The translations under genes and the position numbers were made by a program. From CAG-452 sp045531335 (lineage in GTDB: Bacteria > Bacillota > Clostridia > TANB77 > CAG-508): DNA of 32,537 nucleotides. Location: assembly GCA_045531335.1 (NCBI GenBank), contig JAZSDU010000047.1:1-32537 (forward strand), given 5' to 3'. Shown piece by piece: positions 1-7,446 of this stretch. How positions within the stretch are numbered: the first letter of the stretch is position 1; every line of letters begins with the position of its first letter. The notes under the pieces were generated by a model that ran no database searches, had not been told where the DNA came from, and saw nothing but the letters and a program-made list of their open reading frames with translations.

Positions 1-131
1 ACTAGAAGATATCGACCCCTTTAAGGGGTAGCGACTGACGATTGCAAGAGTCAGTCGCAAAGGCCACTTTAGTGGGAGCCAGTAGAGAAGCCTTTTAGGC
101 GGAAAGGAAAAACCTCCGGCTATGCCGGAGG
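1..131. other. Cluster of five short GC-rich hairpins
   Basis: Perfect inverted repeats follow one another with little space: 16-28 (CCCCTT/AAGGGG), 31-39 with 50-58 (GCGACTGAC/GTCAGTCGC), 64-75 (CCACT/AGTGG), 90-100 (GCCT/AGGC) and 113-131 (CCTCCGGC/GCCGGAGG). The last is followed by a T-rich run and would end transcription entering from the left. The block is clearly richer in GC than the rest of the window. A short open frame, codons 2-28 with TAG at 29-31, could be the tail of a gene lying to the left, but nothing identifies it. Function unknown. Confidence 0.6.
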
Positions 132-145
132 AAATTTATTTTTTA
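113..145 (+). terminator. Rho-independent terminator of an upstream gene
   Basis: An 8-bp perfect stem CCTCCGGC/GCCGGAGG with a TAT loop is followed by AAATTTATTTTTTAT. It lies about 150 bases before the next promoter, so it closes a transcript that begins outside the window. Confidence 0.7.
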
Positions 146-285
146 TATTTGTGAAAAAGTGACGAAAAAGCGACGATAATTTATTGAAAAGCTTTTTAAA
201 TGCATAAGGGAAAATAGAAAAATGTAGAAAAAAGTAGGGATATAAATTAATCGATGTGTTGCACAATGTTAGAAAGAGATAAAAC

Positions 286-314
286 TTGCAAAATTATGTC
301 AAGTGTGATATTAT
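286..314 (+). promoter_or_regulatory. Promoter of the 387-aa gene
   Basis: TTGCAA at 286-291 and TATTAT at 309-314 are separated by 17 bases. Transcription would begin near 321, giving a leader of about 75 nt that contains the 360-392 structure. The stretch 132-285 upstream shows nothing else recognisable. Confidence 0.6.
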
Positions 315-359
315 ATGTGGCGTAACAATATTTTGATTGTTGCCTTTGAAAAAATTTTT

Positions 360-392
360 CGGAGGCACAGTCCTCCGAGTACTACAAGGAGG
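360..392 (+). promoter_or_regulatory. Leader hairpin that competes with the ribosome binding site
   Basis: CGGAGG (360-365) pairs with CCTCCG (372-377) across a 6-nt loop. The ribosome binding site AAGGAGG (386-392) repeats the GGAGG core, so CCTCC (372-376) can pair with either the upstream decoy or the site itself (388-392, loop of 11 nt). The two foldings exclude each other. A translational switch is inferred; the complementarity is seen directly. Confidence 0.4.
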
Positions 393-397
393 AAAAC

Positions 398-1561
398 ATG
401 AATAACAAAAGAGAAATAGACTACTTAAAACGAGTAGTTAAGCGTACTTACAAATGGTACACTGGAGAGAGAACAGATGGAACTGCTACTATTGCAGATT
501 TGGCAAAACTTTTTAAATTACCCTTAGATGAAGAAAATCTTGCAGACTATGAGATTAAATCTTTTGATAGCAAAATTCCTAGTGTTGAAATTATTTGCAA
601 AAAAGATAATTCTACTTATTATGCAGAGTATTCAGATGGGTCGGAACTTTTAAGTTATTTTGGTGGTGGAGAAAAGTTCATTAATCATATCATTAATTAT
701 TCAGATACACATAAGAGAGAAACTACACATTCTCTTTGGTATGACGAAGTTTATTATGATAGGTTTTCAATAAAGATTAATGACAAACTGACCTTACAGC
801 TTAATCGCTTTGGTCCTAATCCTTATAGTGTAATTTCATTTGAATTTACTCAAACAAGTATATCACTTTATAATAGTGATAGTAAAAATTTAGGAAATAT
901 AGATTATTCTATTAGAAGTCCTAAATCTGATGCTTATGAATTTGAAATGGAAACAATAGGATGGAATCAAGAATACTGGTATAAGCTGAACAATGGAATG
1001 ATTTATGCACTTGAAGAACATTCAGATAATATACATGCAGTAATATTTGCTGAAAATGTATTTAAAGGCATGGACGATTATCTTCCGTTAAATTATCGTA
1101 TTGAAAGCGATTTAAATGCTGAAAATGAGATATTGACTAATGATCAGGTATATTCAGTAATTAATCTTTATGGTCCGACTTACACACGTATTCATATTTT
1201 CAAAGAATGCAAAATTTTTAAGGTTAAATATTCTACAAGGAAATCTTGGGATGACCCTGAACAAAATTTTGAGTATTTGATTTCTGTTTTGAATTCTAGT
1301 TGTCCTATTGATCATAATGAATGCGAACATCTTGCAAATGAGCTTAAAAAGCATATCAATAATGAAGAATTAGTAAAATTAGTTTGTGAGAAACTTCATG
1401 AAATTAAGGTTAGACTTATGATAAGTAAAGGTTTAGAAAAGAAAGAAGAAACTGTTTTGTCTATTGAAAAATATATGAAACTGCCTTTTGATGAAGCAAT
1501 AAAACTTTTTACTGAAAATAAGGATAAAATCTTTGAGGATATTATGAAAAAGTTTGGCTAA
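398..1561 (+). CDS. Hypothetical protein, 387 aa
   Basis: I do not recognise this protein. The start is fixed by AAGGAGG at 386-392, six bases before the ATG. It is soluble: no signal peptide or membrane helix is visible. The N-terminal 50 residues are basic (YLKRVVKRTYKWYTG) and then acidic. The middle is rich in aromatic residues and reads as beta-strand. The last 80 residues are charged and probably helical (EHLANELKKHINNEELVK). Codon use is less AT-biased than in the neighbouring genes, with more G- or C-ending codons, which may mean acquisition. It is a single-gene unit with its own promoter (286-314) and terminator (1576-1618), between a hairpin cluster and the Fic gene, and no function can be read from this context. 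Confidence 0.85.
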   Translation: MNNKREIDYLKRVVKRTYKWYTGERTDGTATIADLAKLFKLPLDEENLADYEIKSFDSKIPSVEIICKKDNSTYYAEYSDGSELLSYFGGGEKFINHIINYSDTHKRETTHSLWYDEVYYDRFSIKINDKLTLQLNRFGPNPYSVISFEFTQTSISLYNSDSKNLGNIDYSIRSPKSDAYEFEMETIGWNQEYWYKLNNGMIYALEEHSDNIHAVIFAENVFKGMDDYLPLNYRIESDLNAENEILTNDQVYSVINLYGPTYTRIHIFKECKIFKVKYSTRKSWDDPEQNFEYLISVLNSSCPIDHNECEHLANELKKHINNEELVKLVCEKLHEIKVRLMISKGLEKKEETVLSIEKYMKLPFDEAIKLFTENKDKIFEDIMKKFG

Positions 1562-1575
1562 AAACCATCAAATAA

Positions 1576-1618
1576 GAAACCGAGAAAATCCCTAGTGGAT
1601 TTTCTTGGTTTTCTTTTT
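1576..1618 (+). terminator. Terminator after the 387-aa gene
   Basis: A long stem, GAAACCGAGAAAATCC against GGATTTTCTTGGTTTTC with a loop around CTAGT and one mismatch, is followed by TTTTTT. It starts 15 bases after the stop codon. Confidence 0.85.
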
Positions 1619-1764
1619 TGGTTCAGTTCGTTTTACTGGTGGTTATATTTATGATATATCAAAGCTTTTAGGAGTTTAAATATAGAAGAGATATGCAGAA
1701 TTAATTAATTTTATTTTATGATAATAATGCTTTTATACGGAAAATGCTATTTCTATGCAACATA

Positions 1765-1940
1765 CAATACCGGAAAAAAATAAAAAACTTCCGATATTGT
1801 TATAATACCGGAAAGAAATTCCGTTGTTTCTGCAATACCGGAAGAAAAACAAAAAAACTTCCGGTATTGTATTGACACCAGAAAGAAATTCTGTTATTAT
1901 AATAATACTGGAAGAAAAAATAAAAATCTTCTGGTATTAT
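1765..1940 (+). repeat. 2.5 tandem copies of a ~69-bp palindromic repeat before the Fic gene
   Basis: Copies begin at 1765, 1833 and 1903 (periods 68 and 70); the third is a half copy ending at the ribosome binding site. Each full copy holds a long inverted repeat (CAATACCGGAAR...YTTCCGRTATTG, about 36 bp) and a short one (CGGAA-AGAAA-TTCCG type). In copies 2 and 3 the CCGG cores have become CTGG or CCAG. The Fic promoter lies inside copy 2. The stretch 1621-1764 before it shows nothing recognisable. These are probably operators for the Fic protein's own DNA-binding domain or RNA structures in its leader; this is inference. Confidence 0.85.
1872..1900 (+). promoter_or_regulatory. Promoter of the Fic gene inside the repeat
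   Basis: TTGACA (1872-1877) and TATTAT (1895-1900) are 17 bases apart. The small inverted repeat CAGAA-AGAAA-TTCTG (1879-1893) fills the spacer, the right place for a repressor to block polymerase. The matching position in the first copy has no TTGACA, so only the second copy looks like an active promoter. Confidence 0.7.
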
Positions 1941-1958
1941 CAAAAGAAGGTGAAATAG

Positions 1959-3029
1959 ATGGAAAAGAAATTAGAAATGTTACCATTAAATAAGGATATA
2001 GAAACAAAAAGAGTTTTAAAACAATTATCTAGAACAAGTAGAGCTTTAGCAGAACTAAAGGGTATAGCACAAACAATGCCAAATCAAAATATTTTAATAA
2101 ATGCAATAATGATAAATGAGGCTAAAACAAGTTCTGGAATTGAAAATATAGTAACAACACATGATGAAATTTATAAAGCTATGGTTAGACCTACAAATAC
2201 AAGTCCTGCAGCAAAAGAAGTTGTTGATTATAGAGCAGCTATTTGGAAGGGATATGAATTAATAAAAGAAAGAGAAATGATTAATACAAATATAATAACT
2301 AAAATTCAAGAAAAAGTAGAGCATAATCAAGCAGGTATAAGAAGTACTCCTGGAACTATAATAAAGAATGAAGTAACTGGAGAAATAGTACATACTCCTC
2401 CCCAAGATAAAGAACAAATTTTAAAATATATGCAAAATTTAGAAGAATATATTAATAACGATGACGATATGATAGACCCATTAATAAAAGTAGCTATTAT
2501 TCATTATCAGTTTGAATCGATACATCCGTTTTATGATGGAAACGGAAGAACAGGAAGAATAATAAATATTTTATATCTAATTTTAAAAGATTTAATAGAT
2601 ACACCAATACTTTATTTAAGTAAATATATTATTAGAAATAAGACAAAATACTATGATTTGTTTAGAAAAACAAGAGAAACTGGCAATTTTGAAGAATGGA
2701 TTTTATATATACTAGTAGGGATAGAGGAAATGGCCGAAGAGACTATAGGAATAATTAATAGAATAAGAGATGAAATAATAACTATGAAACATGAATTAAG
2801 AAATAAAACAAAACTATATTCAAAAGAACTATTAGAAGCATTATTCTTTGAATTCTATACAAAGATTCCATATATTCAAGAGCAATTAGGAGTTTCTGAT
2901 AAAACAGCTCAAAAATACCTTGATATACTTGTAGAATTAGGTTTTCTTACATCAGAAAAAATAGGAAGAGAAAGAATTTATAGAAATGAAAGACTATTTA
3001 AAATAATTAAAGAAAGCGACAGGGATTAA
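1959..3029 (+). CDS. Fic family protein with N-terminal inhibitory helix and C-terminal winged helix
   Basis: Fic enzymes transfer AMP, or another nucleotide group, from a nucleotide to a hydroxyl of a target protein. The catalytic loop HPFYDGNGRTGR is at residues 189-200 and complete, including the catalytic His189. Residues 58-63 (SSGIEN) match the inhibitory motif (S/T)xxxE(G/N) of class II Fic proteins, where the glutamate blocks productive ATP binding. Residues 10-90 fit the Fic N-terminal domain. The C-terminal 60 residues contain a helix-turn-helix (YIQEQLGVSDKTAQKYLDIL), suggesting DNA binding. The length of 356 aa is normal for this architecture. AGAAGGTG at 1945-1952 sets the start. 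With palindromic repeats around its promoter it probably regulates itself. The target is unknown and no antitoxin-like gene adjoins it. Confidence 0.93.
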   Translation: MEKKLEMLPLNKDIETKRVLKQLSRTSRALAELKGIAQTMPNQNILINAIMINEAKTSSGIENIVTTHDEIYKAMVRPTNTSPAAKEVVDYRAAIWKGYELIKEREMINTNIITKIQEKVEHNQAGIRSTPGTIIKNEVTGEIVHTPPQDKEQILKYMQNLEEYINNDDDMIDPLIKVAIIHYQFESIHPFYDGNGRTGRIINILYLILKDLIDTPILYLSKYIIRNKTKYYDLFRKTRETGNFEEWILYILVGIEEMAEETIGIINRIRDEIITMKHELRNKTKLYSKELLEALFFEFYTKIPYIQEQLGVSDKTAQKYLDILVELGFLTSEKIGRERIYRNERLFKIIKESDRD

Positions 3030-3101
3030 GAATATATGATAATTACATATAGTTTGAATTGTTAGTAAAGAAGAAATGAAAAGTGTAAAGGACAATAAAG
3101 T

Positions 3102-3809
3102 ATGGAAAGAATAGATAAAATAATATCTGAGCAAACATATTATACAAGGAAAGAAATAAAGAAGTTAATTTCTAAAGGTATAGTATATGTAAATGGAGAA
3201 CAAGTAAAAAAACCAGAAACTAAATATGATGAAACTAATATATCTATAAATATAAATGGAGAAGAAATAGAAGTAAAAAAATATGTATATTTATTGTTAA
3301 ATAAACCAAAGGGATATGTATCAGCTACAGAAGATGATTCTCAAAATACAGTGTTAGATTTAGTTCCAGAGAAGTATAAAAACAGGAACATATTTCCAGC
3401 AGGACGACTTGATAAAGATACTACAGGACTTATGCTAATAACTGATGATGGAGAATTTGCACATAATATATTATCTCCAAAAAAACATGTAAAAAAAGAG
3501 TATGAAGTAATACTTGATATTCCTGTAACAGAAGCTATGGTAAAAGGATTTAAAGAAGGTGTAAATTTAAATGATGGAGAATGTAAGTCAGCAGATTTAG
3601 AAATAACAGGAGAATATACTGCAAAAGTAACTATTACTGAAGGAAGATACCATCAGATTAAAAGAATGTTTGGATGTTATGGAGCAAAAGTTATTGAACT
3701 TAATAGAATTTGCATGGGCAATTTATATTTACCTAAAGAATTAAAACTTGGAGAAGTAAAAGAGCTGGCTCAAGATGAATTACAAAAAATACAAGAAAGA
3801 GAACAATAG
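3102..3809 (+). CDS. rsuA: RsuA/RluB-family rRNA pseudouridine synthase
   Basis: The enzyme isomerises a uridine of ribosomal RNA to pseudouridine, for RsuA position 516 of 16S rRNA. Residues 1-55 form an S4 RNA-binding domain, and the catalytic domain carries GRLDKDTTGLMLITDDG with catalytic Asp104. The later KKEYEV and GRYHQIKRMF motifs are also typical. At 235 aa it has the usual length. It begins 72 bases after the Fic gene with only a weak ribosome binding site (AAAGGAC) and ends at a strong terminator, so it could be read through from the Fic promoter. RsuA is favoured over RluB because of size and motif spelling, but the exact target base cannot be read from the sequence. Confidence 0.92.
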   Translation: MERIDKIISEQTYYTRKEIKKLISKGIVYVNGEQVKKPETKYDETNISININGEEIEVKKYVYLLLNKPKGYVSATEDDSQNTVLDLVPEKYKNRNIFPAGRLDKDTTGLMLITDDGEFAHNILSPKKHVKKEYEVILDIPVTEAMVKGFKEGVNLNDGECKSADLEITGEYTAKVTITEGRYHQIKRMFGCYGAKVIELNRICMGNLYLPKELKLGEVKELAQDELQKIQEREQ

Positions 3810-3842
3810 TTGAGATAAAATTTTGATATTAATATAATAGAG

Positions 3843-3886
3843 CTAAATAAAGCAAGTAATAATACTTGCTTTATTTAGTTATTTTT
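3843..3886 (+). terminator. Terminator after rsuA
   Basis: A 16-bp perfect stem CTAAATAAAGCAAGTA (3843-3858) pairs with 3863-3878 across an ATAA loop, followed by TTATTTTT. Confidence 0.9.
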
Positions 3887-3895
3887 AAATATTTG

Positions 3896-3904
3896 TGATA
3901 TAAT
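3896..3904 (+). promoter_or_regulatory. Extended -10 promoter
   Basis: TGATATAAT, a TGn-extended -10 with a perfect TATAAT hexamer, lies 36 bases before the GTG start of the P-loop kinase. No good -35 box is seen at the usual distance. Confidence 0.5.
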
Positions 3905-3940
3905 GGATAAAATAATAGAAAATTATTGGAGTGAAATGTA

Positions 3941-4492
3941 GTGAGTGATAAATTGTATAATGAAAGTATTATTCTAATAGGTCCATCAGGTGCTGGAAAA
4001 TCAACTGTTGCACAAGAACTTTCTCTAAAATTGAATATGCCAAGGTTATGTTTAGATAGAATAGCTAATAGAGCAATGGAAACAAGATTTAACCAAAATT
4101 TTAGGAATGCAGATGAATTTAATTATTTTATGATTTCTGAAATAATAAAAAGAGCCAAAAATGATAATAGTTATGGAGTAGTAGATTTTGGAGCGGGTCA
4201 TTCAGTTTATGATGATAATGAGATATTTGCAAAGGTAAAAAATCAATTAAAACCATTTAAAAATATAGTTTTATTATTACCTTGTGTAGATGAAGAACAA
4301 GCATTGAAGATAATGAATGACAGGTCAACAGGAGATACAAGAGATAATTTAAAATTTATAAGAAGTAGATGCAACAAAGAATTGGCAACCATTACAGTAT
4401 ATGGAAATGGCAGAACACCTTCTGATATAGCTGATGAAATAATATTATGTATTGAAAAAAGAAAGAGAACACCATCTGGATTTGGAAGATAA
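3941..4492 (+). CDS. Shikimate kinase-like P-loop NTPase
   Basis: Residues 14-22 (GPSGAGKST) form a Walker A loop for ATP. The fold suggested by the order of motifs is that of small nucleoside or shikimate kinases: P-loop, LCLDRI as the acceptor-binding aspartate strand, VVDFGAGHSVY as Walker B region, and a lid region around RSTGDTRDN. The C-terminal TPSDIADEII is also common in shikimate kinase-like proteins. No other aromatic pathway gene is nearby, so the substrate is open and a true AroK role is doubtful. The start is GTG with GGAG about ten bases upstream. The gene heads a run of small membrane-protein genes ending at 6193. Confidence 0.8.
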   Translation: MSDKLYNESIILIGPSGAGKSTVAQELSLKLNMPRLCLDRIANRAMETRFNQNFRNADEFNYFMISEIIKRAKNDNSYGVVDFGAGHSVYDDNEIFAKVKNQLKPFKNIVLLLPCVDEEQALKIMNDRSTGDTRDNLKFIRSRCNKELATITVYGNGRTPSDIADEIILCIEKRKRTPSGFGR

Positions 4493-4526
4493 GTAATGAA
4501 ATGTAGATTATAAGGAGAAGATTTAT

Positions 4527-5141
4527 ATGAAAAAATATTTTGAAGGATTAAAATTTGGATTATTATTACAATTTGCGGTTGGACCAATGTGTTTAATGGT
4601 TTTTAATACTGCACAAAACACAGGATTTTTAGTGGCATTATCATTAGTAATTGCAATAGCTTTAGTAGATGCTTTTTACATATTATTAGCAAGCTTAGGT
4701 GCAAGTAAATTATTAGGAAATGAAAAGGTTGAAAAAACAGTAAAAATATTAGGTGCAATCGTTTTAATGATATTTGGGTTAAATATTATTTTAAATGTAT
4801 TTGGAATAAATATTATACCAGGATTAAACTTGAAACCAAATTCTTCAAGTGCCTTTATACAAGGAATAGTATTAACATTATCTAATCCAATAACAATTGT
4901 ATTTTGGGGTAGTGTATTAACAACAAAAATTATTGAAGAAAAGTTTAAGAAAAAAGAATTGGCTGTTTTTTCAATAGGTCTAGTTTCTGCTACTTTAATA
5001 TTTTTGACAACAGTAGCGGCATTAGGAATGGTATTATCAAATTTTATACCTGACATATTATCTAAAATTTTGAATCTAATAGTAGGCTTAGTAATAATTG
5101 ATTTTGGAATTAAATTGCTAATAAAGAAAAATAATAAATGA
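4527..5141 (+). CDS. LysE/RhtB-family exporter
   Basis: Six hydrophobic segments in 204 aa and the N-terminal signature LLLQFAVGPMCLMVFNTA (residues 12-29) mark the LysE family, which exports amino acids or similar small solutes using the proton gradient. The middle motif LSNPITIVFWGSVL (residues 118-131) is the second conserved loop. AAGGAG lies 11 bases before the ATG. It follows the kinase by 34 bases and precedes the DUF898 gene by 13, so the genes are likely co-transcribed. The exported substrate cannot be told from sequence. Confidence 0.88.
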   Translation: MKKYFEGLKFGLLLQFAVGPMCLMVFNTAQNTGFLVALSLVIAIALVDAFYILLASLGASKLLGNEKVEKTVKILGAIVLMIFGLNIILNVFGINIIPGLNLKPNSSSAFIQGIVLTLSNPITIVFWGSVLTTKIIEEKFKKKELAVFSIGLVSATLIFLTTVAALGMVLSNFIPDILSKILNLIVGLVIIDFGIKLLIKKNNK

Positions 5142-5154
5142 AAGGAGAATTAAA

Positions 5155-5466
5155 ATGGAAAAAGAAAAATCTTATTTTGATGGAGGATTGTTACAATTAA
5201 TAGGATGGACAATATTGGGAGGAATAGTAACAATATTAACTTTAGGAATTTGTTATCCTTGGGCTTTATGTATGAAATATTCTTGGAAAGTAAAGCATAC
5301 TGTAATTGAAGGGAAAAGGCTAAAATTTAATGGTACAGCAATAGGTTTATTTGGAAGTTGGATTAAATGGTTGCTGCTTTGTATAATAACATTAGGAATA
5401 TATAGTTTTTGGGTCGGAATTGCTTTAGAAAAATGGAAAACAAAACATACAATTTTTGCGGATTAA
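5155..5466 (+). CDS. DUF898 (YjgN-like) small membrane protein
   Basis: A 103-aa protein with two hydrophobic segments (residues 10-33 and 66-88). It contains the family pattern twice: TLGICYPWA followed by KHTVIEGKRLKFNGTA, then TLGIYSFWV followed by KWKTKHT. These repeated TLGIY-W and HT elements are characteristic of DUF898/YjgN proteins, whose biochemical function is not known. AAGGAG precedes the ATG by 8 bases, and the gene sits close behind the LysE-type exporter. Most family members carry more copies of the unit, so this is a short version. Confidence 0.75.
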   Translation: MEKEKSYFDGGLLQLIGWTILGGIVTILTLGICYPWALCMKYSWKVKHTVIEGKRLKFNGTAIGLFGSWIKWLLLCIITLGIYSFWVGIALEKWKTKHTIFAD

Positions 5467-5521
5467 TAATAAAGACTCTGATATAATATCAAAAAGCATT
5501 AATTTTGAGGAAGGTTTATTT

Positions 5522-6193
5522 ATGAATATAAAATTATTTTTTGAAGCAATAATTAAATTTATATTAGGAGTAGTAATAATAGGATTACTTATATTTGTAC
5601 CAGCAAATACAATTAACTATTGGAATGGATGGTTATTTATGGGACTTCTATTTATTCCGATGTTTATAGCTGGAATTGTTATGATGGTAAAATCTCCGGA
5701 ACTTTTAAGCAAAAGATTAAATGTAAAAGAAAAACAAAATGAACAAAAACAAGTAGTTAAATTAAGTGGTTTAATGTTTTTACTAGGATTTATAATTGCA
5801 GGATTAAATTATAGATATAGTTGGATAGTAATTCCTAAAATTGTAGTAATTATTTCATCAGTTATGTTTGTAATATCATATATTATATATGCAGAAGTAT
5901 TAAGAGAAAATGCATATTTATCTCGTACAATTGAAGTGCAAGAAAATCAAAAAGTAATAGATACAGGATTATACGGAATAGTAAGACATCCGATGTATGC
6001 AGCAACTATTTTACTATTCTTATCAATGCCATTAATTTTAGGATCAGTTATTTCATTTATAATTTTTTTAGTATATCCATTTATTATATCTAAAAGAATT
6101 AAAAACGAAGAAGAAGTATTAGAAAAAGAATTAAAAGGATATTCAGAATACAAGAAAAAAGTAAAGTATAAAATGATACCATTTATTTGGTAA
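5522..6193 (+). CDS. ICMT/PEMT-like membrane methyltransferase
   Basis: The 223-aa protein has five or six hydrophobic segments and, near the C-terminus, GLYGIVRHPMYAATILLF, the nucleotide-methyl donor signature of the isoprenylcysteine carboxyl methyltransferase and phospholipid N-methyltransferase superfamily. The C-terminal KGYSEYKKKVKYKMIPFIW tail is also typical. It would use S-adenosylmethionine on a membrane-associated acceptor, which is unknown in bacteria. I chose the ATG at 5522 because GAGGAAGG lies just upstream; the longer frame from TTG at 5456 overlaps the preceding gene and has no ribosome binding site. Confidence 0.85.
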   Translation: MNIKLFFEAIIKFILGVVIIGLLIFVPANTINYWNGWLFMGLLFIPMFIAGIVMMVKSPELLSKRLNVKEKQNEQKQVVKLSGLMFLLGFIIAGLNYRYSWIVIPKIVVIISSVMFVISYIIYAEVLRENAYLSRTIEVQENQKVIDTGLYGIVRHPMYAATILLFLSMPLILGSVISFIIFLVYPFIISKRIKNEEEVLEKELKGYSEYKKKVKYKMIPFIW

Positions 6194-6257
6194 CTCTACT
6201 AATAGTTTGTTTACTATATAATAATATTTTGATATTGTATATTTAAGGAGGACAGTT

Positions 6258-6866
6258 ATGGATCAAGTTAAAATAGGAAAGTTTATTGCTGAATGTAGAA
6301 AAAATAAAAAATTAACACAAGCAGAGCTTGCAGAAAAATTAAACATTACAGATAGAGCAATATCAAAATGGGAAACAGGAAAAGGAATGCCAGATAGTTC
6401 TATAATGCTTGATTTATGCAAAGAACTTGGAATTACTGTAAACGAATTATTAAGTGGGGAGGTATTAAAAATGGATGAATATAATAAAAAAGCAGAGGAA
6501 AATTTATTAGAAATGAAAAAGCAAAAAGAAGAAGCGGATAAAAGATTACTATCACTAGAAATTATAATGGGAGTAATAACTATTGTTATGTTTTTGGGAT
6601 TAGTTACGATTGCATCTTTTGTAGAAATGCCAGATAGTGATAGACTTTTAATAATAATACCATCAACAGTAATTGTATTTATAATGGCTTTTGCAGCACT
6701 AAGAATAGAACAAGTAGCAGGATATTATGAATGTGGAAAATGTCATCATAAATATGTACCAACATATTCAAGTGTTTTATGGGCTATGCATATTAATAGA
6801 ACAAGATATATGAAATGTCCTAAATGTAATAAGAGAAGCTGGCAAAAAAAGAGATTAACAAAATAA
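6258..6866 (+). CDS. XRE-type regulator with two membrane helices and a zinc ribbon
   Basis: Residues 5-60 are a Cro/C1-type helix-turn-helix (TQAELAEKLNITDRAISKWE). A charged, probably coiled segment (76-95) leads to two membrane helices at about 96-118 and 127-147. The C-terminal part contains CGKC and CPKC about 35 residues apart, a likely zinc ribbon. This is a membrane-anchored transcription regulator, possibly sensing envelope or metal state through its zinc module; that role is inferred. AAGGAGG at 6246-6252 sets the start. The upstream membrane-protein genes are plausible targets, and a strong terminator follows. Confidence 0.88.
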   Translation: MDQVKIGKFIAECRKNKKLTQAELAEKLNITDRAISKWETGKGMPDSSIMLDLCKELGITVNELLSGEVLKMDEYNKKAEENLLEMKKQKEEADKRLLSLEIIMGVITIVMFLGLVTIASFVEMPDSDRLLIIIPSTVIVFIMAFAALRIEQVAGYYECGKCHHKYVPTYSSVLWAMHINRTRYMKCPKCNKRSWQKKRLTK

Positions 6867-6872
6867 TAGATT

Positions 6873-6904
6873 AAAGATTAGTTCAAAGAACTAATCTTTT
6901 TGTA
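6873..6904 (+). terminator. Terminator after the XRE regulator
   Basis: A 12-bp perfect stem AAAGATTAGTTC/GAACTAATCTTT with an AAA loop is followed by TTTT. Confidence 0.9.
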
Positions 6905-6988
6905 ATTATATATTTATTTTAAATTCTTTATGATATAATGAGGGCAAATAATAAGAGATTATTTTATTTAGTAAATAGGGGGACAATA

Positions 6989-7405
6989 ATGTTAAACATT
7001 GAATACAAAGAGAATTTAGATGAAGAATTCTATATAACAATGGATAAGGAGTTTGAAAAGTTTGCCGTAAAAAATGATGTAATATGTAATTACACACCAT
7101 TTGGTTTTGTTGCAAAAGAAGACAACAAAATTGTTGGAATGATAGCAGGGCATTCATATTATAAAGAAGTTCATATAGGTCAACTTGTAGTACTTGATGA
7201 ATACCGCAATAGACATATTGGAACTAAACTTATTGAAACAGTTGAAAAATATTTTAGGAATAAAGGTTTTGAAAATATAAATTTAACTACATATGCTTTT
7301 CAAGCACTTGAATTTTATAAAAAATATGGTTTTGAGGTGGAATTTATGAGAGAAAGCAAGAAAAACCCAAAACTTAATAAATATTTTTTAGTTAAATATT
7401 TTTAA
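6989..7405 (+). CDS. GNAT-family N-acetyltransferase
   Basis: GNAT enzymes move an acetyl group from acetyl-CoA to an amine. The acetyl-CoA-binding motif A is clear (LVVLDEYRNRHIGTKLIE, with R-x-x-x-x-G) and the C-terminal FYKKYGF is the usual end of the fold. The start at 6989 gives 138 aa and is preceded by AGGGGG; a frame extending to 6938 begins inside a TATAAT-like -10 box and is unlikely to be translated. The substrate is unknown. The gene sits alone between a terminator and the flavin reductase-like gene, 41 bases apart, so the two could share a transcript. Confidence 0.87.
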   Translation: MLNIEYKENLDEEFYITMDKEFEKFAVKNDVICNYTPFGFVAKEDNKIVGMIAGHSYYKEVHIGQLVVLDEYRNRHIGTKLIETVEKYFRNKGFENINLTTYAFQALEFYKKYGFEVEFMRESKKNPKLNKYFLVKYF

Positions 7406-7446
7406 ATTTTAGTTAAAACAAATAATGTGTATAAGGAGGAATTAAT

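Noticed and set aside
1765..1940. Tandem repeats considered as a CRISPR array
   Set aside because: The copies are 68-70 bp and internally palindromic, not short identical repeats with unique spacers, and there is no cas gene.
4243..4587. Minus-strand frame of 114 aa across two plus-strand genes
   Set aside because: It is a shadow of the kinase and LysE genes and has no ribosome binding site or family match.
5456..5521. Longer start (TTG) for the ICMT-like gene
   Set aside because: It overlaps the previous gene's end and has no ribosome binding site; the ATG at 5522 has GAGGAAGG.
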